From Chitinophagales bacterium (lineage in GTDB: Bacteria > Bacteroidota > Bacteroidia > Chitinophagales > Saprospiraceae): DNA of 64,000 nucleotides. The stretch covers positions 122,929 to 186,928 of the forward strand of contig JAAFJN010000007.1 of NCBI GenBank assembly GCA_013298845.1, given 5' to 3'. Below the pieces are notes generated by a model. That model was not told the origin of the DNA, searched no databases, and was given only the letters and a program-made list of their open reading frames with translations. The position numbers and the translations under genes were made by a program. Positions 43,640-54,300 of this stretch are shown here, one piece after another; position 1 is the stretch's first letter; each line of letters begins with the position of its first letter.

Positions 43640-44086
43640 TTAAACCAACAGTTTTTTTACAATTTCGGAAATCGCGCGGCCTTCGGCTTTACCGGCGAGG
43701 GCTTTGTTGGCGGCTCCCATAACTTTACCCATGTCTTTGGCGGAAGTGGCACCGGTTTCGGCGATAATGGCCTTAATGGCATTTTCCAGTTCTTCGCCTT
43801 CCATCATGGCCGGAAGGTATTTGCGAATGACCTCTATTTCTTCTTTTTCAATGAGGGCTAATGCCTCGCGGTCATTTTTTATGTAAATATCGTACGATTC
43901 CTGGCGTGTTTTGACCAATTTTTGAAGAATTTGTACTTCACGGGCTTCATCAATCTCCTGGCCTGAACCATCCGTTTTTACCAGCATAATGGCACTTTTA
44001 ATGGCGCGGATACCGCGCAGTGCTACTTCGTCTTTGGCTTTCATGGCCACCACCAGATCTTTGTTAATCGTTGCTTCTAATGACAT
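43640..44086 (-). CDS. yqeY: GatB/YqeY domain protein
   Basis: A 148-residue YqeY protein, full length for the family. It carries the usual helices (LRGIRAIKSAIMLVKTDGSG, QILQKLVKTRQESYDIYIKN) and GKVMGAANKALAGKAEG at the end, similar to the tail domain of GatB. The domain is thought to bind tRNA or assist tRNA-dependent amidation, but stand-alone YqeY has no settled role. It lies alone between the M56 gene and the fibre operon. Confidence 0.93.
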   Translation of the reverse strand: MSLEATINKDLVVAMKAKDEVALRGIRAIKSAIMLVKTDGSGQEIDEAREVQILQKLVKTRQESYDIYIKNDREALALIEKEEIEVIRKYLPAMMEGEELENAIKAIIAETGATSAKDMGKVMGAANKALAGKAEGRAISEIVKKLLV

Positions 44087-44178
44087 TATTGATATTATTT
44101 GAATTGTTTGTGTGGATCAACGTACGTTGGAATATGCTTTTAACAACCGGGTTTTGCCTTTGGTTCCGGTCGCTTCGA

Positions 44179-45276
44179 TTAGCGGATTAAAGTCACGTCG
44201 CCGGTGCGTTGGAAAACTTCGCCGCTGCGGGTTTCAAATTCCGCCCACCACATGTACACGTCGGTGTGCATATTGCGGTTTTTTTTGCTGCCATCCCAGC
44301 CCTGGTTAAAGGCACTGTCGGGGTCGTTCGGAACGTTTTGAGCGTTAAAAACGGGTTCGCCCCAGCGGTCGTACACCCAAAGTTGCCGAATCAGCGTCAC
44401 GCCGCGGTCGGCCGTGACAAAAAAGCGGTTGTTGGGTTCATCCAAGGTTGGGTCAAATACATTGGGGCCGTACACGCGGTGGTTTTTATCCACGTAAATT
44501 GTAACCTCGTCGTTGCTGATACAGCCGTACGAATCGGTGTATTGCACGGCGTATTTGGCCGGTCGGAACAACGGTGGCGTACAAAAAGTAAGACAATCGG
44601 GATCAACGCAGGGCGGCAGCGGGGTCCAATCCACGCGGTCCACCGGATACTGGGCCTGTAAGGTAATACAAATGGAGTCTCCGTCGGTTACTACGGTATC
44701 GGGACCGAGATACACCCATTGTTCGCGGAAAAACAAACTAATGTACACCAGTGAATCGCAGCCATTGGCCGAGGCATTGGACAAAATTTCCAATCCGCTT
44801 CGGTTCTCCATATCGTACACAGTACCGTTGACGGTGACCGATGCATCGGAGCAAAGGGTGTCAATCAGGTACGAAAAAGGCGGTGGTATAAACGACAATT
44901 GAATGTTAACAATACTGTCGCACCCATTTGACGCACCATTTTCAATAATTTCTTCCCCCTGGTAAAAGCCCTGGTGGTAAATGGTATTATTGATGTTGAT
45001 GCTGTCGCCTTCGCAAAGGGTAACTGCGTAAGTAGATTCTACCGGTTCAAAAAAAGTCAGCATCACTTTAAAAATACTGTCCATTCCGTTGGCGGCTGCG
45101 CCGGGAATCACCTCAACGCCTTCGGTTTTGAATGGACCGTAAATGTGGTTATTGATGATGACAATCTGGTTGGAACAATAGGTTTGCTGGAACACGGCAG
45201 TATCGCCTGCGGGTGACATAGCCGCCACCCGACAGGCGATAACGCATAAAAAAAGTATTTGAAATACTATTCTCAT
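44179..45276 (-). CDS. Secreted protein with T9SS type B (gliding motility-associated) C-terminus
   Basis: A 365-residue secreted protein. The signal peptide ends CRVAAM. Residues 30-190 contain three related segments with NGCDSI or NGMDSI at their ends (ASNGCDSIVNIQLSF, ASANGCDSLVYISLFF). A C-terminal domain of about 90 residues (VYGPNVFDPTLDEPNNRFFV, then LWVYDRWGEPVFNAQNVPND, FETRSGEVFQRTGDVTLIR) is the type B T9SS signal used by SprB-type adhesins. Its start overlaps the stop of the fibre gene as ATGA, so the two are translationally coupled. It likely anchors at or passes through the outer membrane and works with the fibre protein. Confidence 0.87.
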   Translation of the reverse strand: MRIVFQILFLCVIACRVAAMSPAGDTAVFQQTYCSNQIVIINNHIYGPFKTEGVEVIPGAAANGMDSIFKVMLTFFEPVESTYAVTLCEGDSININNTIYHQGFYQGEEIIENGASNGCDSIVNIQLSFIPPPFSYLIDTLCSDASVTVNGTVYDMENRSGLEILSNASANGCDSLVYISLFFREQWVYLGPDTVVTDGDSICITLQAQYPVDRVDWTPLPPCVDPDCLTFCTPPLFRPAKYAVQYTDSYGCISNDEVTIYVDKNHRVYGPNVFDPTLDEPNNRFFVTADRGVTLIRQLWVYDRWGEPVFNAQNVPNDPDSAFNQGWDGSKKNRNMHTDVYMWWAEFETRSGEVFQRTGDVTLIR

Positions 45277-48200
45277 TTTTTAATATTCAAAAGTGCCTCA
45301 ATGGCGTCTAAGCGGCTGCGAAGGTACGCGTTTTCGTTTTTCAAACGGTCAATTTGTTCCTGCTGCTCTTGAATAGCCTTGATGGCCACCACACTTAAAC
45401 CGCCGTAATTGACCATCAGGGTGCTGCCTTCGCCGTTGCGAACGGGGCTGGTACCCACCAATTCGGGGAACGCGCTGGCCACATCCTGGGCAATAAAGCC
45501 CATGGATAATGGTGCATTCGAGGACTCATTGTTGTAATGGTAAGTCACCGGGCGCAACAAATGCAATTTGGACAAAACCGAAGGCACTGCGTTGATGTCT
45601 TTTTTCAAACGGCGATCAGAAGGAGTATAGGTGCCATTTTGGGCAAAAACACCCGCCGGTGCACCCAAAGACGCGCTATTGTACAACGCCAATGCGCCTT
45701 GGCCATTTACCAAAAACTCCCAATTGTCACCCGTGCCGCCATTTTCCAACATAAAACCACCCGCGTCGTGGATGACTTTTAGTTTTTGCGGGCTGGAACC
45801 GGTGCCGCCAATGGTCACGTTGCCGCTTAGGCCATTTTGGCTTAATCCTTTTCCTTCCTGGGCCGTTTGTAGCACAATATTGGACGAATCCAAAGTACCA
45901 ACCAGTAAGTCAGAACCCCGCAATCCTACGTAAGCGTTGGTGCCGGTGGGGGTTTCGGAAAACGAAATCTGGGGGTTGTTACCTTCTAATTGCACCATTT
46001 TGCCGCCCCCTTTAATGTGGAATTGGCTGGTGGGCAATTGGGTATTGATCCCCACAAAACCGGAATTGGTGTTCACAATGTGGTTGCCGGTTGTGGTCAG
46101 TTTCCACAAGTTTGCACTGGAGGTCAGGATCGTATCTAATTTAACGGTGCTGTTGGTTCCCGTGATACGAAGGGTAGTGCCGTTCAGGGTCAGGTTTTGC
46201 AACTCGTTGGTAATGCTGGGGTCACCCGTGTTATTGATGGTCAGGTTGGGTGCAGTACCCGTTATGCTGATGCCCGTTCCCGCCGCGTAGGTATTGCCCG
46301 TGGGAAGGTTAACGGTGCCACCGCCCTGTGAAAGGCTTAATGCGCTGCCCGTGAGGCTCAAAGTTTGCAATTCGTTGGTGGTGCTGGCGTCAATGTTCAC
46401 CGTGCCGCCGCCTTGTGAAAGGCTTAAGGCATTACCCATAAGGCTCAACGCCTGCAATTCGTTGGTGGTGCTGAGGTCACCGGTGTTAACGATGGTTTCG
46501 TTCGGTGCAGTACCGGTGATATCAATACCGGCCCCTGCCGTGTAACTACTGCCACCGCCGGTGGATGGAACGGTAACACTACCGCCGCCCAGCGACAAAC
46601 TAATCACGTTGCCGGCAATGCTAATGGTTTGTATTTCGTTGGTATTGCTCAAATCGCCCGCGTTGGTTACGGTAAAATTGGGCGCAGTACCTGTCACCGT
46701 AATGCCGGTTCCGGCGGCGTAGGTATTGCCACTGTTCAGGTCCGTACCCGGCACCCAATTGCTGCCGTTCCACTTCAGTACTTGGCCGTTGGTGGTACCG
46801 GGAGCCAGTTCCAGCGGCACCGAAGCCGTACCGTCGCCAATAAATTCAGCGCTGTGTTCTACCACCTGTGTACCCCAGTCATCGGCGCCGGAAGGAATCG
46901 TTGCTGGTATCCAGCGGTTATTCGCCGTGTTCCAAACGAGGGCCTGACCGTTGGCAGCCCCTTGTTGTGCAATGGCCAATGGGCTGCCACTGGTACCTAA
47001 GCCGGAGAGCGTGAGGTTGGTGGCCACGGTTTGTGCACCCCAACCATCGCCCGTTCCGCTGCCGGAAAGGGTAATCGGTTTCCAAATCATTAAGGCATCA
47101 TCCCAGGAAAGCACCTGGCCGTTGGCAGCGCCCATATCATCCAATTTATCAGCAGTAACGGCTTGCGCGGCAATTTTCGCCGTAGTCACCGCATTATTGG
47201 CGATTTTAACGTCAGTAACGGCATTGTTTGCCAGTTCATTGGTACCAACTACGCCGGCTTTTATGTCTAAAGCCGAAAAAGTACCGGTGATATCGCCATC
47301 GGCTACCGTTGAGTTAATGATGTCGTTGCCAGGATCGGTATCGCCAATGTTGACGATGGTTTGGTTGGGAGCGGTACCGGTGATATTGATACCCGCGCCC
47401 GGGTTCAGGGTAAGACCAGTGGTCAGGTCGGCTTTGGGTTCCCAGATGTTCGTAGTTGCATTCCATTTGAGGACTTCGCCGTTGGCCGCGCCCATATCGT
47501 CCAATTTGGCCGCAGTAACGGCCTGATTCGCAATTTTCACCGTTGTTACCGCGTCATTGGCGATTTTATCGGTGGTGACGGCGTTATTGGCGATTTTCAC
47601 CGTTGTTACCGCGTCATTGGCGATTTTTACCGTTGTTACCGCGTTATTAGCAAGTTTGTCGGTAGTTACGGCATTATCCGCCAATTCAGCGGTATTCACT
47701 ACGCCCGGTTTTATTTGTAAATCACTAAATACGCCGCTAATATCTCCGTTGGCCGTTGAACTCAACGTAAGATCGTCCAATGGGTTGGTATCGCCCGAGT
47801 TGGCAATGGTCAGGTTGGGCGCCGTTCCCGTGATGCTGATACCCGTTCCTTGGGTCAGGTTAAGTCCGGCGGCCGCGGCGGCGGGTGCCCAGGCGGTGCC
47901 GTTCCACGTTAATACCTGTCCGTTGGTCGTTGCGCCCATGGCGTTCAATTTGGCGGCGGTAATGGCACCGTTGGTTACCTGAGCGGTGGTTACAGCATTA
48001 TCGGCAATTTTAGCAGTTGTAATGGCATCGTCGGCAATTTTTGGGGTAGTAACGGCCGCATCCACGATTTTTGGGGTTGTTATTGCGCTATTGGCTAATT
48101 CCGTTGCACCGACTACGCCCACTTTAATTTGCAAATCATTAAACGTACCACTAATATCACCATTCGCCGAAGACGTGGTGGAAATATCGTCCGATGGGTC

Positions 48201-49754
48201 ATTATCCCCGGAGTTGGTAATGGTCAGGTTGGGTGCTATACCCGTAATGCTGATACCCGTTCCGCCCGTGAGGTTGAGGTTGCCGCTTTGGTCGGCGGCG
48301 GGTGCCCACGTGCTGGTGGCGGTGTTCCATTTTAATACTTGGCCGTTGGTCGCGCCCATATCGTCCAATTTGGCGGCAGTAACCGCGCTATTGACCAATT
48401 GAGAAGTATTTACGGCATTATCGGCGATTTTGGCGTTGGTAACGGCATCGTCGGCGATTTTAGGGGTACCCACGGCGTTGTTGGCCAATTCGGCGGTATT
48501 CACGGCTCCGGCGGCAATTTGCAGGTTGCTAAATGGTCCCGTAACGTCGCCCGCGGCTTGCGTGGCGGTGGTAATATCGTCGGCGGGGTTGGTATCCCCG
48601 GAGTTGGCGATGGTCAGGTTGGGTGCTGCGCCGCTAATGGTAATACCCGCGCCCCCGGTGAGGTTGAGGGTACCGGTTTGGTCGGCGGCGGGTGCCCAGG
48701 TGGTGCCGTTCCATTTGAGGACTTGGCCGTTGGTAGCGCCCATTGCGCTCAATTTCGCCGCAGTAATGGCCGCATTGGCGATTTCGGGCGTTCCCACCGC
48801 GTCGGTTTTGATTTGTAAATTGGAAAACGTTCCGCTCACGTCGCCGTTGGCGGTGCTGCTGGTGGTAATATCGTCCCCGGCGTTGGTATCGCCGGTATTG
48901 GTCAATGTAAAATTAATCCCGTTGGGTTGCACCGCAATGCCGGGTCCGCCGGTAATGTTGATGGTACCCGGTGACGGAACAACGGTAAATACACTGGTGA
49001 TACGGCCTTGCGCATCCACGGTAATCACCGGAATTTGGGTAGAAGAACCGTAAGGGCCGGGTGTAACGCCGGTATTGCTCAAACCAATGGTCCCGGCAGT
49101 GGTGATGGGGCCACCAGTAATGCCGTTGTTGGTATTGATTTGGGTGATGGTACCACCATTAGCGCCGGTATCGGAAATATCATCGGCGGGTGCCCAGGTG
49201 ATACCATTCCATTTGAGTACTTGCCCAACGGAGGCATCTTGGGGGGCAATACCCAGTGGGTTGCCACCGGTACCGTTGCCTTTGAGGGTGCCGTCGGTGA
49301 CTGCGGTTTGGGTACCCCAGTCATCGTTACCGCCGCCGCCGCCACCGCCGCCATTTTGGGCGTAGAGGGCAAACGGCACACTTAATAGTTCGGTCGAACC
49401 CAATTCCTCAAATACGTTCGGCGAGGTCTCCACCGATGCGGTGAGGTATTTGGGGCCGCCGCCCCAGTTAATGCCGCTAAAAGTCCCTTGCAGGGCTTCG
49501 CCGCGTCCAATGGCCAAATTGACCAAGCCATACTCGTTGGTATTGGTCACGTGGCGCTCGGTATAGATAACCTGTCCGTTGGCCGCTCCACTTCGGATGG
49601 CGAACAACATGGTTACTGTTTGATTGGCGTATGCGGTTCCGGCGGCGTTGCGCACTACGCTCTGGTAATTAAAACCTTGTGGTGCATTTTGGCTCCACGC
49701 GTAGAAAACGCTGAATATGGCCAACAGAATGGCCAGTGTAAAACGCTGTTTCAT
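45273..49754 (-). CDS. Giant fibre-like surface protein with Peptidase S74 chaperone domain
   Basis: A 1493-residue secreted protein. The signal peptide ends FYAWSQ, followed by the conserved Bacteroidota fibre N-terminus (PQGFNYQSVVRNAAGTAYAN, LLSVPFALYAQ) and a Gly-rich linker. The long middle consists of repeated blocks: TGQVLKWNG-type segments, GI.ITGTAPN.TI.N.GD units, and stretches of 10-residue units like DNAVTTAKIA. The end (from about 1379) is a Peptidase S74 intramolecular chaperone: SDRRLKKDIN holds the cleavage Ser1379 and Lys1384, followed by LLRPVTYHYN, SMGFIAQDV and a coiled coil. Such domains trimerise and release fibres. It has no T9SS domain itself. Confidence 0.88.
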   Translation of the reverse strand: MKQRFTLAILLAIFSVFYAWSQNAPQGFNYQSVVRNAAGTAYANQTVTMLFAIRSGAANGQVIYTERHVTNTNEYGLVNLAIGRGEALQGTFSGINWGGGPKYLTASVETSPNVFEELGSTELLSVPFALYAQNGGGGGGGGNDDWGTQTAVTDGTLKGNGTGGNPLGIAPQDASVGQVLKWNGITWAPADDISDTGANGGTITQINTNNGITGGPITTAGTIGLSNTGVTPGPYGSSTQIPVITVDAQGRITSVFTVVPSPGTINITGGPGIAVQPNGINFTLTNTGDTNAGDDITTSSTANGDVSGTFSNLQIKTDAVGTPEIANAAITAAKLSAMGATNGQVLKWNGTTWAPAADQTGTLNLTGGAGITISGAAPNLTIANSGDTNPADDITTATQAAGDVTGPFSNLQIAAGAVNTAELANNAVGTPKIADDAVTNAKIADNAVNTSQLVNSAVTAAKLDDMGATNGQVLKWNTATSTWAPAADQSGNLNLTGGTGISITGIAPNLTITNSGDNDPSDDISTTSSANGDISGTFNDLQIKVGVVGATELANSAITTPKIVDAAVTTPKIADDAITTAKIADNAVTTAQVTNGAITAAKLNAMGATTNGQVLTWNGTAWAPAAAAAGLNLTQGTGISITGTAPNLTIANSGDTNPLDDLTLSSTANGDISGVFSDLQIKPGVVNTAELADNAVTTDKLANNAVTTVKIANDAVTTVKIANNAVTTDKIANDAVTTVKIANQAVTAAKLDDMGAANGEVLKWNATTNIWEPKADLTTGLTLNPGAGINITGTAPNQTIVNIGDTDPGNDIINSTVADGDITGTFSALDIKAGVVGTNELANNAVTDVKIANNAVTTAKIAAQAVTADKLDDMGAANGQVLSWDDALMIWKPITLSGSGTGDGWGAQTVATNLTLSGLGTSGSPLAIAQQGAANGQALVWNTANNRWIPATIPSGADDWGTQVVEHSAEFIGDGTASVPLELAPGTTNGQVLKWNGSNWVPGTDLNSGNTYAAGTGITVTGTAPNFTVTNAGDLSNTNEIQTISIAGNVISLSLGGGSVTVPSTGGGSSYTAGAGIDITGTAPNETIVNTGDLSTTNELQALSLMGNALSLSQGGGTVNIDASTTNELQTLSLTGSALSLSQGGGTVNLPTGNTYAAGTGISITGTAPNLTINNTGDPSITNELQNLTLNGTTLRITGTNSTVKLDTILTSSANLWKLTTTGNHIVNTNSGFVGINTQLPTSQFHIKGGGKMVQLEGNNPQISFSETPTGTNAYVGLRGSDLLVGTLDSSNIVLQTAQEGKGLSQNGLSGNVTIGGTGSSPQKLKVIHDAGGFMLENGGTGDNWEFLVNGQGALALYNSASLGAPAGVFAQNGTYTPSDRRLKKDINAVPSVLSKLHLLRPVTYHYNNESSNAPLSMGFIAQDVASAFPELVGTSPVRNGEGSTLMVNYGGLSVVAIKAIQEQQEQIDRLKNENAYLRSRLDAIEALLNIKK
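47100..48800. repeat. Internal DNA repeats in the fibre gene
   Basis: Near-identical 30-bp blocks (for example GTAGTTACGGCATTATCCGC and variants) recur through this part, coding the DNAVTTAKIA-type decapeptide units. Longer units of about 230-270 bp containing TGTCCGTTGGTCG-like segments repeat as well. Unit boundaries were judged by eye. Confidence 0.6.
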
Positions 49755-49778
49755 GGAAATATCAGTTTTTGATGAAAA

Positions 49779-50288
49779 TTAAAATACTTTGGAAAAAGGA
49801 ATACTCACCGATGATGTTCGGTCTTTGTGGCGGAGGATGAGGACGTAGTACCCGGCACTGAGGTCACTGCACGAAATCGTGGTGCCTCCTTGCGAGAGGG
49901 TAGTGATGTCCCGCACAACCTCGCCGGTAATACTGACGATTTGGCCTTGCAAATCGGAGTTGTCGGGGGCGCTGTATTGCACGTTTAACACGTCTACTAC
50001 GGGATTGGGATAGGCTTGGATATCCCAGCCGACCCATTCTTCGGGGTTGTTGGTGGAAACGGGTAAACACACATCGGGTTGGTGAAAACCTTGGGTGAGT
50101 ACTACGTCGACGCCTTCTTTTTTAAGGGTGAAAATAACGGTTTCGCCTACGGTGTAGGTGTAATGGAGGCCACTCTCGGTGGTGGATTGGCCGGTAACCC
50201 CAATGACCTGATGGCATAAACTGAGGTTTTGGGCATTTACCCCGTGCAGGGTGAATGCCGCTGCCAGGGATAGCAGAAATCGGAACAT
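49779..50288 (-). CDS. Small T9SS type A protein preceding the fibre gene
   Basis: A 169-residue secreted protein. The signal peptide ends LHGVNAQ. The mature part starts NLSLCHQVIGVTGQ, then has the pattern YTYTVGETVIFTLKKEGVDV and LTQGFHQPDVC, which recurs in short T9SS proteins of the phylum. The type A sorting domain starts at about 95 (AYPNPVVDVLNVQYS ... LSAGYYVLILRHKD). The fibre gene begins 24 bp downstream, so the three genes form an operon. It may be the membrane-linked or capping partner of the fibre; this is an inference from context. Confidence 0.85.
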   Translation of the reverse strand: MFRFLLSLAAAFTLHGVNAQNLSLCHQVIGVTGQSTTESGLHYTYTVGETVIFTLKKEGVDVVLTQGFHQPDVCLPVSTNNPEEWVGWDIQAYPNPVVDVLNVQYSAPDNSDLQGQIVSITGEVVRDITTLSQGGTTISCSDLSAGYYVLILRHKDRTSSVSIPFSKVF

Positions 50289-50511
50289 GGTTTGTACAAT
50301 TTTAGATTATCAACAGGTTTGAACTGTTGGTGTAAAAACGTGTATAAAGGTCAAAGTTGGCAATTTTTCTGCACTCAAACGCGATTTTAACATTAGTAAG
50401 TCGAATATTGTGCTTTAACCCGAAAAATATGTTGTTCTTTTGCAGCAAAAATTACACCAAATTAGGTATTGAGTACACCCGAACGTTATTTTTATTTTTA
50501 CCTGACAATTT

Positions 50512-51381
50512 ATGCACACTAACTTACTGACGCTGCAAAAAGGTCTTTATTACACCACGATTTTTTGTTTGGCTTGTTGCGGCACTTTGACGAACGTTTC
50601 TTGCGTGAAGAAAAAACTCTACAAAACCGAATTATCCAACCGCCAATTGGCCGAAGCCCGCGAAAAAGTGCTGTACGCCGAACTCACCGACCGCAAGGCC
50701 GAAGCCGCCCGTATGGTGCTAAATATTGGTGACCTCAATAAAACCATTGGCCGACAGGAAAGCGAAATTGCCGAACTGCGCAGCCGAATCGTGCAGTTAT
50801 CCACCAATGCCAATAAAACGACCACTTCTTTGTTGGACGAAAAAACGGCGTTGGAAAAAACATTAAACGAAAAAACGGCTGTTTTAAAGGAAAAAGAAAG
50901 TGAATTGGCCAAAATTAAAGCCAAAGAAACCGCTTTTAACAACAAACTTTCGGACCTGAGCAAATTGCTTTCCACCAAATTATCCGCCGCCGAAGGCATC
51001 ACCGTTACTATCGTCGAACACCACGTGGTACTTACCCTGCCCGATAAATTGTTGTTTGAACCAACGGGCGTCAATATTAGTACCACCGGCAAAACCACCC
51101 TCGATTCTTTGGCCAAAATCCTGATCGAACAACCAGGGCTTCCCGCCCAAATTATCACCTATACCGATAACCAATTGCCCAAAAATAACAAAACCCTAAC
51201 GGACACCTGGGACTGGAGCCTGCGCCGCGCCTCCACCATCGCCCGTACCCTGATTACGGACTACGGTGTAAATGCCAACCAACTTTCGCCCACTGGTCGC
51301 GGCGAGTTTTTCCCCGTCGCCACCAACGAAACCCCCGAAGGCCGACTCCAAAACCGAAGAACGGAGATGGTGTTTTTTTAA
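50512..51381 (+). CDS. OmpA-family peptidoglycan-linked lipoprotein
   Basis: A 289-residue envelope protein. The lipobox (TLTNVSC, Cys31) suggests a lipid anchor. A long coiled coil (about 45-150, from NRQLAEAREKVLYAEL to SELAKIKAKETAFNNKL) links to an OmpA C-terminal domain (about 165-289) ending with the DWSLRRASTIARTLI helix and RGEFFPVATNETPEGRLQNRR, the Arg/Asp-containing peptidoglycan-binding signature. It likely ties the outer membrane to the cell wall. The SbcC gene starts 14 bp after the stop, so they may share a transcript by proximity rather than function. Confidence 0.88.
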   Translation: MHTNLLTLQKGLYYTTIFCLACCGTLTNVSCVKKKLYKTELSNRQLAEAREKVLYAELTDRKAEAARMVLNIGDLNKTIGRQESEIAELRSRIVQLSTNANKTTTSLLDEKTALEKTLNEKTAVLKEKESELAKIKAKETAFNNKLSDLSKLLSTKLSAAEGITVTIVEHHVVLTLPDKLLFEPTGVNISTTGKTTLDSLAKILIEQPGLPAQIITYTDNQLPKNNKTLTDTWDWSLRRASTIARTLITDYGVNANQLSPTGRGEFFPVATNETPEGRLQNRRTEMVFF

Positions 51382-51395
51382 AGATTTTATAAAAC

Positions 51396-54300
51396 GTGAA
51401 AATCCACGCCATTCGCTTACACAACCTGAATTCCCTAAAAGGGCACGTTGCGATTGAGTTCGACCGCGAACCTTTCGTACACGCGGGTTTGTTTGCCATT
51501 ACGGGCGATACCGGAGCCGGGAAAACCACTATTCTGGACGCGATTACGTTGGCCTTATACGCCAAAACCAGCCGCGACCACGAAAAAGAGGTAATGAGCA
51601 ACGGAACCACCGAATGCGGCGCTGAAGTGGAATTTTCCAACGAAAAAGGGCGCTTTTTGGCCCGTTGGCAACAAAAACGCTCCAACCGAAAAGCCGAACA
51701 ACTGCCCGTCACCCGCGATCTGGCCCAATGGGATGCGTCTTCCGATGCGTGGCGCATTATTGCTTCCGGCAAAACGGAAGTGGACGGAAAAGGCGGCCGT
51801 GGAGCCGTGGAAGAACAACTGGGTCTCGGATACGAACAGTTTAAACGCACTGTCCTGCTCGCGCAGGGAGAATTCGCCGCTTTTTTACACGCCGACGAAC
51901 GCACCCGCTCCGCCGTGTTGGAGCGCCTGACCGATACCGAAATTTATACCCGACTCTCCCGGGCGGCTTTTGAACGCGCCAAACAAACCCGGCAACGCCA
52001 CGATCAGTTAATGGTGGAAAAAAACGCCCGCCAGGTGCTCAGCCCCGATGAAGTTCAGCAGTTGAACATCGAATTGCAGGAGCAACGGGAACTGGGCGAC
52101 CGCGCCGATGTGGAACTGGCCCAACTCCGCACCCAGGAGGCGCTGATTCGGCAAATGACCACCCTTAACCAAGCCCTCGCCGACCTCCGACAGGCCGCAG
52201 AACGCCTCGAAACTGAACAAACGGCCTTTCAACCACAGGCGCTTCGGTTGCAATACCACAAAACCGTTTTGCCGCTCAAAACCACCGCCGTCCAATGGCA
52301 GGAAGCCTTAACCAGCCTTCGCACCGTGGAGGGACGGTTGGCCCAAACCAACGGCGAACTGGGCGTTGCCGCGCAAAAAACGAACGAAATAACGCCGGTT
52401 TTGACCCAAAAACAATCCGAAATTGCGCATTTAGAACAGGAAAATAAAACCCTTCAACCATTGGTGCAACAAGTCCTCCAATGGGACGAACAAGTGCGCC
52501 TGCAACAAATTGCCGTTGCCGATAGCCAGTTGGCCGCCGCGCAACAAACCGAAAAAATCGCGGATTTGGATCGGCAATTGACCGCCGAACGCGCAACATT
52601 GGCCCAACAAACCCAATTGCGCGTCGAATTGGACCAATGGCTCACCGAACACGCTTCGGCCGAAGAACTGGACCGTTACCTGCGCACCGTCGAGGAGCAA
52701 CATTTGCCCATTTTGCGCGATGCCCGTCGCCGCGTTTTATCGCTGGAAGAAGCCTTAAAACAAGAGCAACCCCGGCTGGCGGAATTAACCGAACTGGCCG
52801 AAATCGCCGCCGAAACCGCCCGCCGAAATCAGGCCGCCGAACAAACCGCCGCGCAGGATTGGGTGAACTTGCTGGCCACGTTACCCACCGCCTGGCAAGC
52901 GCTGCAACACCCCGACGCGTTAATTCCTCAAATGACGGCTTACCAGCAACGATTGGAGGAATTTACGCGCCATTTTGGCGAATACCGCGAAAAAATCAGC
53001 CGACTATCCGAAGTTCGGGAACAACAGGAAGCCCTTACTACCGCCGCCGAACACACCTTGCTGCTGCTGTTGGAGGCCGAAGACGAACTCGATTGGGCGC
53101 GCCGAAACGAGGAAATAAAACGCATCCGGCTCGAACGCGACCGGCAAATTCTGAACTACGAACGCGACCGGGCCACGTTGTTGCTGGCCGGTGAACCTTG
53201 CCCGTTGTGCGGTTCGCTGCACCACCCGTTTTTGGAAGAAAAAACGCTGATGGCCATTGCCGACGACGCGCAAAACGATTGGAACAAAGCGCGTACTTCG
53301 CTGGATGAAGCCAATAGCCGATACCTGAAACTTAACCACGAATTGCGCGATTTGGGCGCATCCATCCAAAAAATCGAGGCGGAATTTGGGGAAATCCTCG
53401 AACACCAAACCCTCGATTTATTGTCGGAATACAGCGATAAAGAGCGGCTTTTGGCTACGCTCAATGACCAGTTGCGGCTGGAAGACGATGCCGAAATTGA
53501 CGTGCAGGAAAATGCCTTGCGTACTCGATTGGAAGCCGTTCGGGCGCAACTTGACGCCGTGCAAACGGCCGCCAAACAAAGGCAAATGACCCAACAACGC
53601 CGCCTCGAACACGAGCGCACGCAGTTGGAAACGGCCAATGAACTGGCCCGCAAACAAGACCGGATGGCCCAGTTGCAAACTGATTTGGAAAAAGCCAACG
53701 CCGAAATTGAAACCGCTGCCACCGCCCTGAATGCACTGTTGGCACCCTGGCAGGTCACTTTTTCCCCCGATGCGCAATTTGCCGCCGCATTGGCAACGTT
53801 AAAAGAATTAAACGCTGTTTTTCAAGAAAAAAACCAAAATCGCCGGTCGGTTGAAAAAAATATCGCCTTGTTGGAGTCCAATACCACGCACTTGGAGCGG
53901 CAGTTCACCGAACGCCGCCGCGATTTGGAAGAACTGAACACCCGGTTAACCGACCAGACGCAGCAGTTGGCTGCCGTTCAACGAGAGCGCGAAACGCGTT
54001 TTGGCACCCGCGACCCGAAACAAGAATTGGCTTTTTTGCAAGAAAAACTGGAAATACTCCGAACGGATTTTGCCCGCGAACAAGAACTGGCGCAGCAATT
54101 GCGCGAACAGTTGTCCAGTTTAAATACCCAACAAACCACCCTAACGGCGCAACTGGAAGAAATCCGCCAACGCGCCGGTTATTTGGAAAAAGAAGCCCTA
54201 CAGCAACTTTCCCAATGGTCGGATAAGGGGCAATTGCCGCCGTTATCGGGTGACCCATTGGCCTATTATTTCCAAATTCTTCTTCCCGAAGATACCGCCG

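Noticed and set aside
45273..49754. Prophage tail fibre gene
   Set aside because: It has a signal peptide, sits among T9SS genes, and no phage structural, lysis or integrase genes are nearby.
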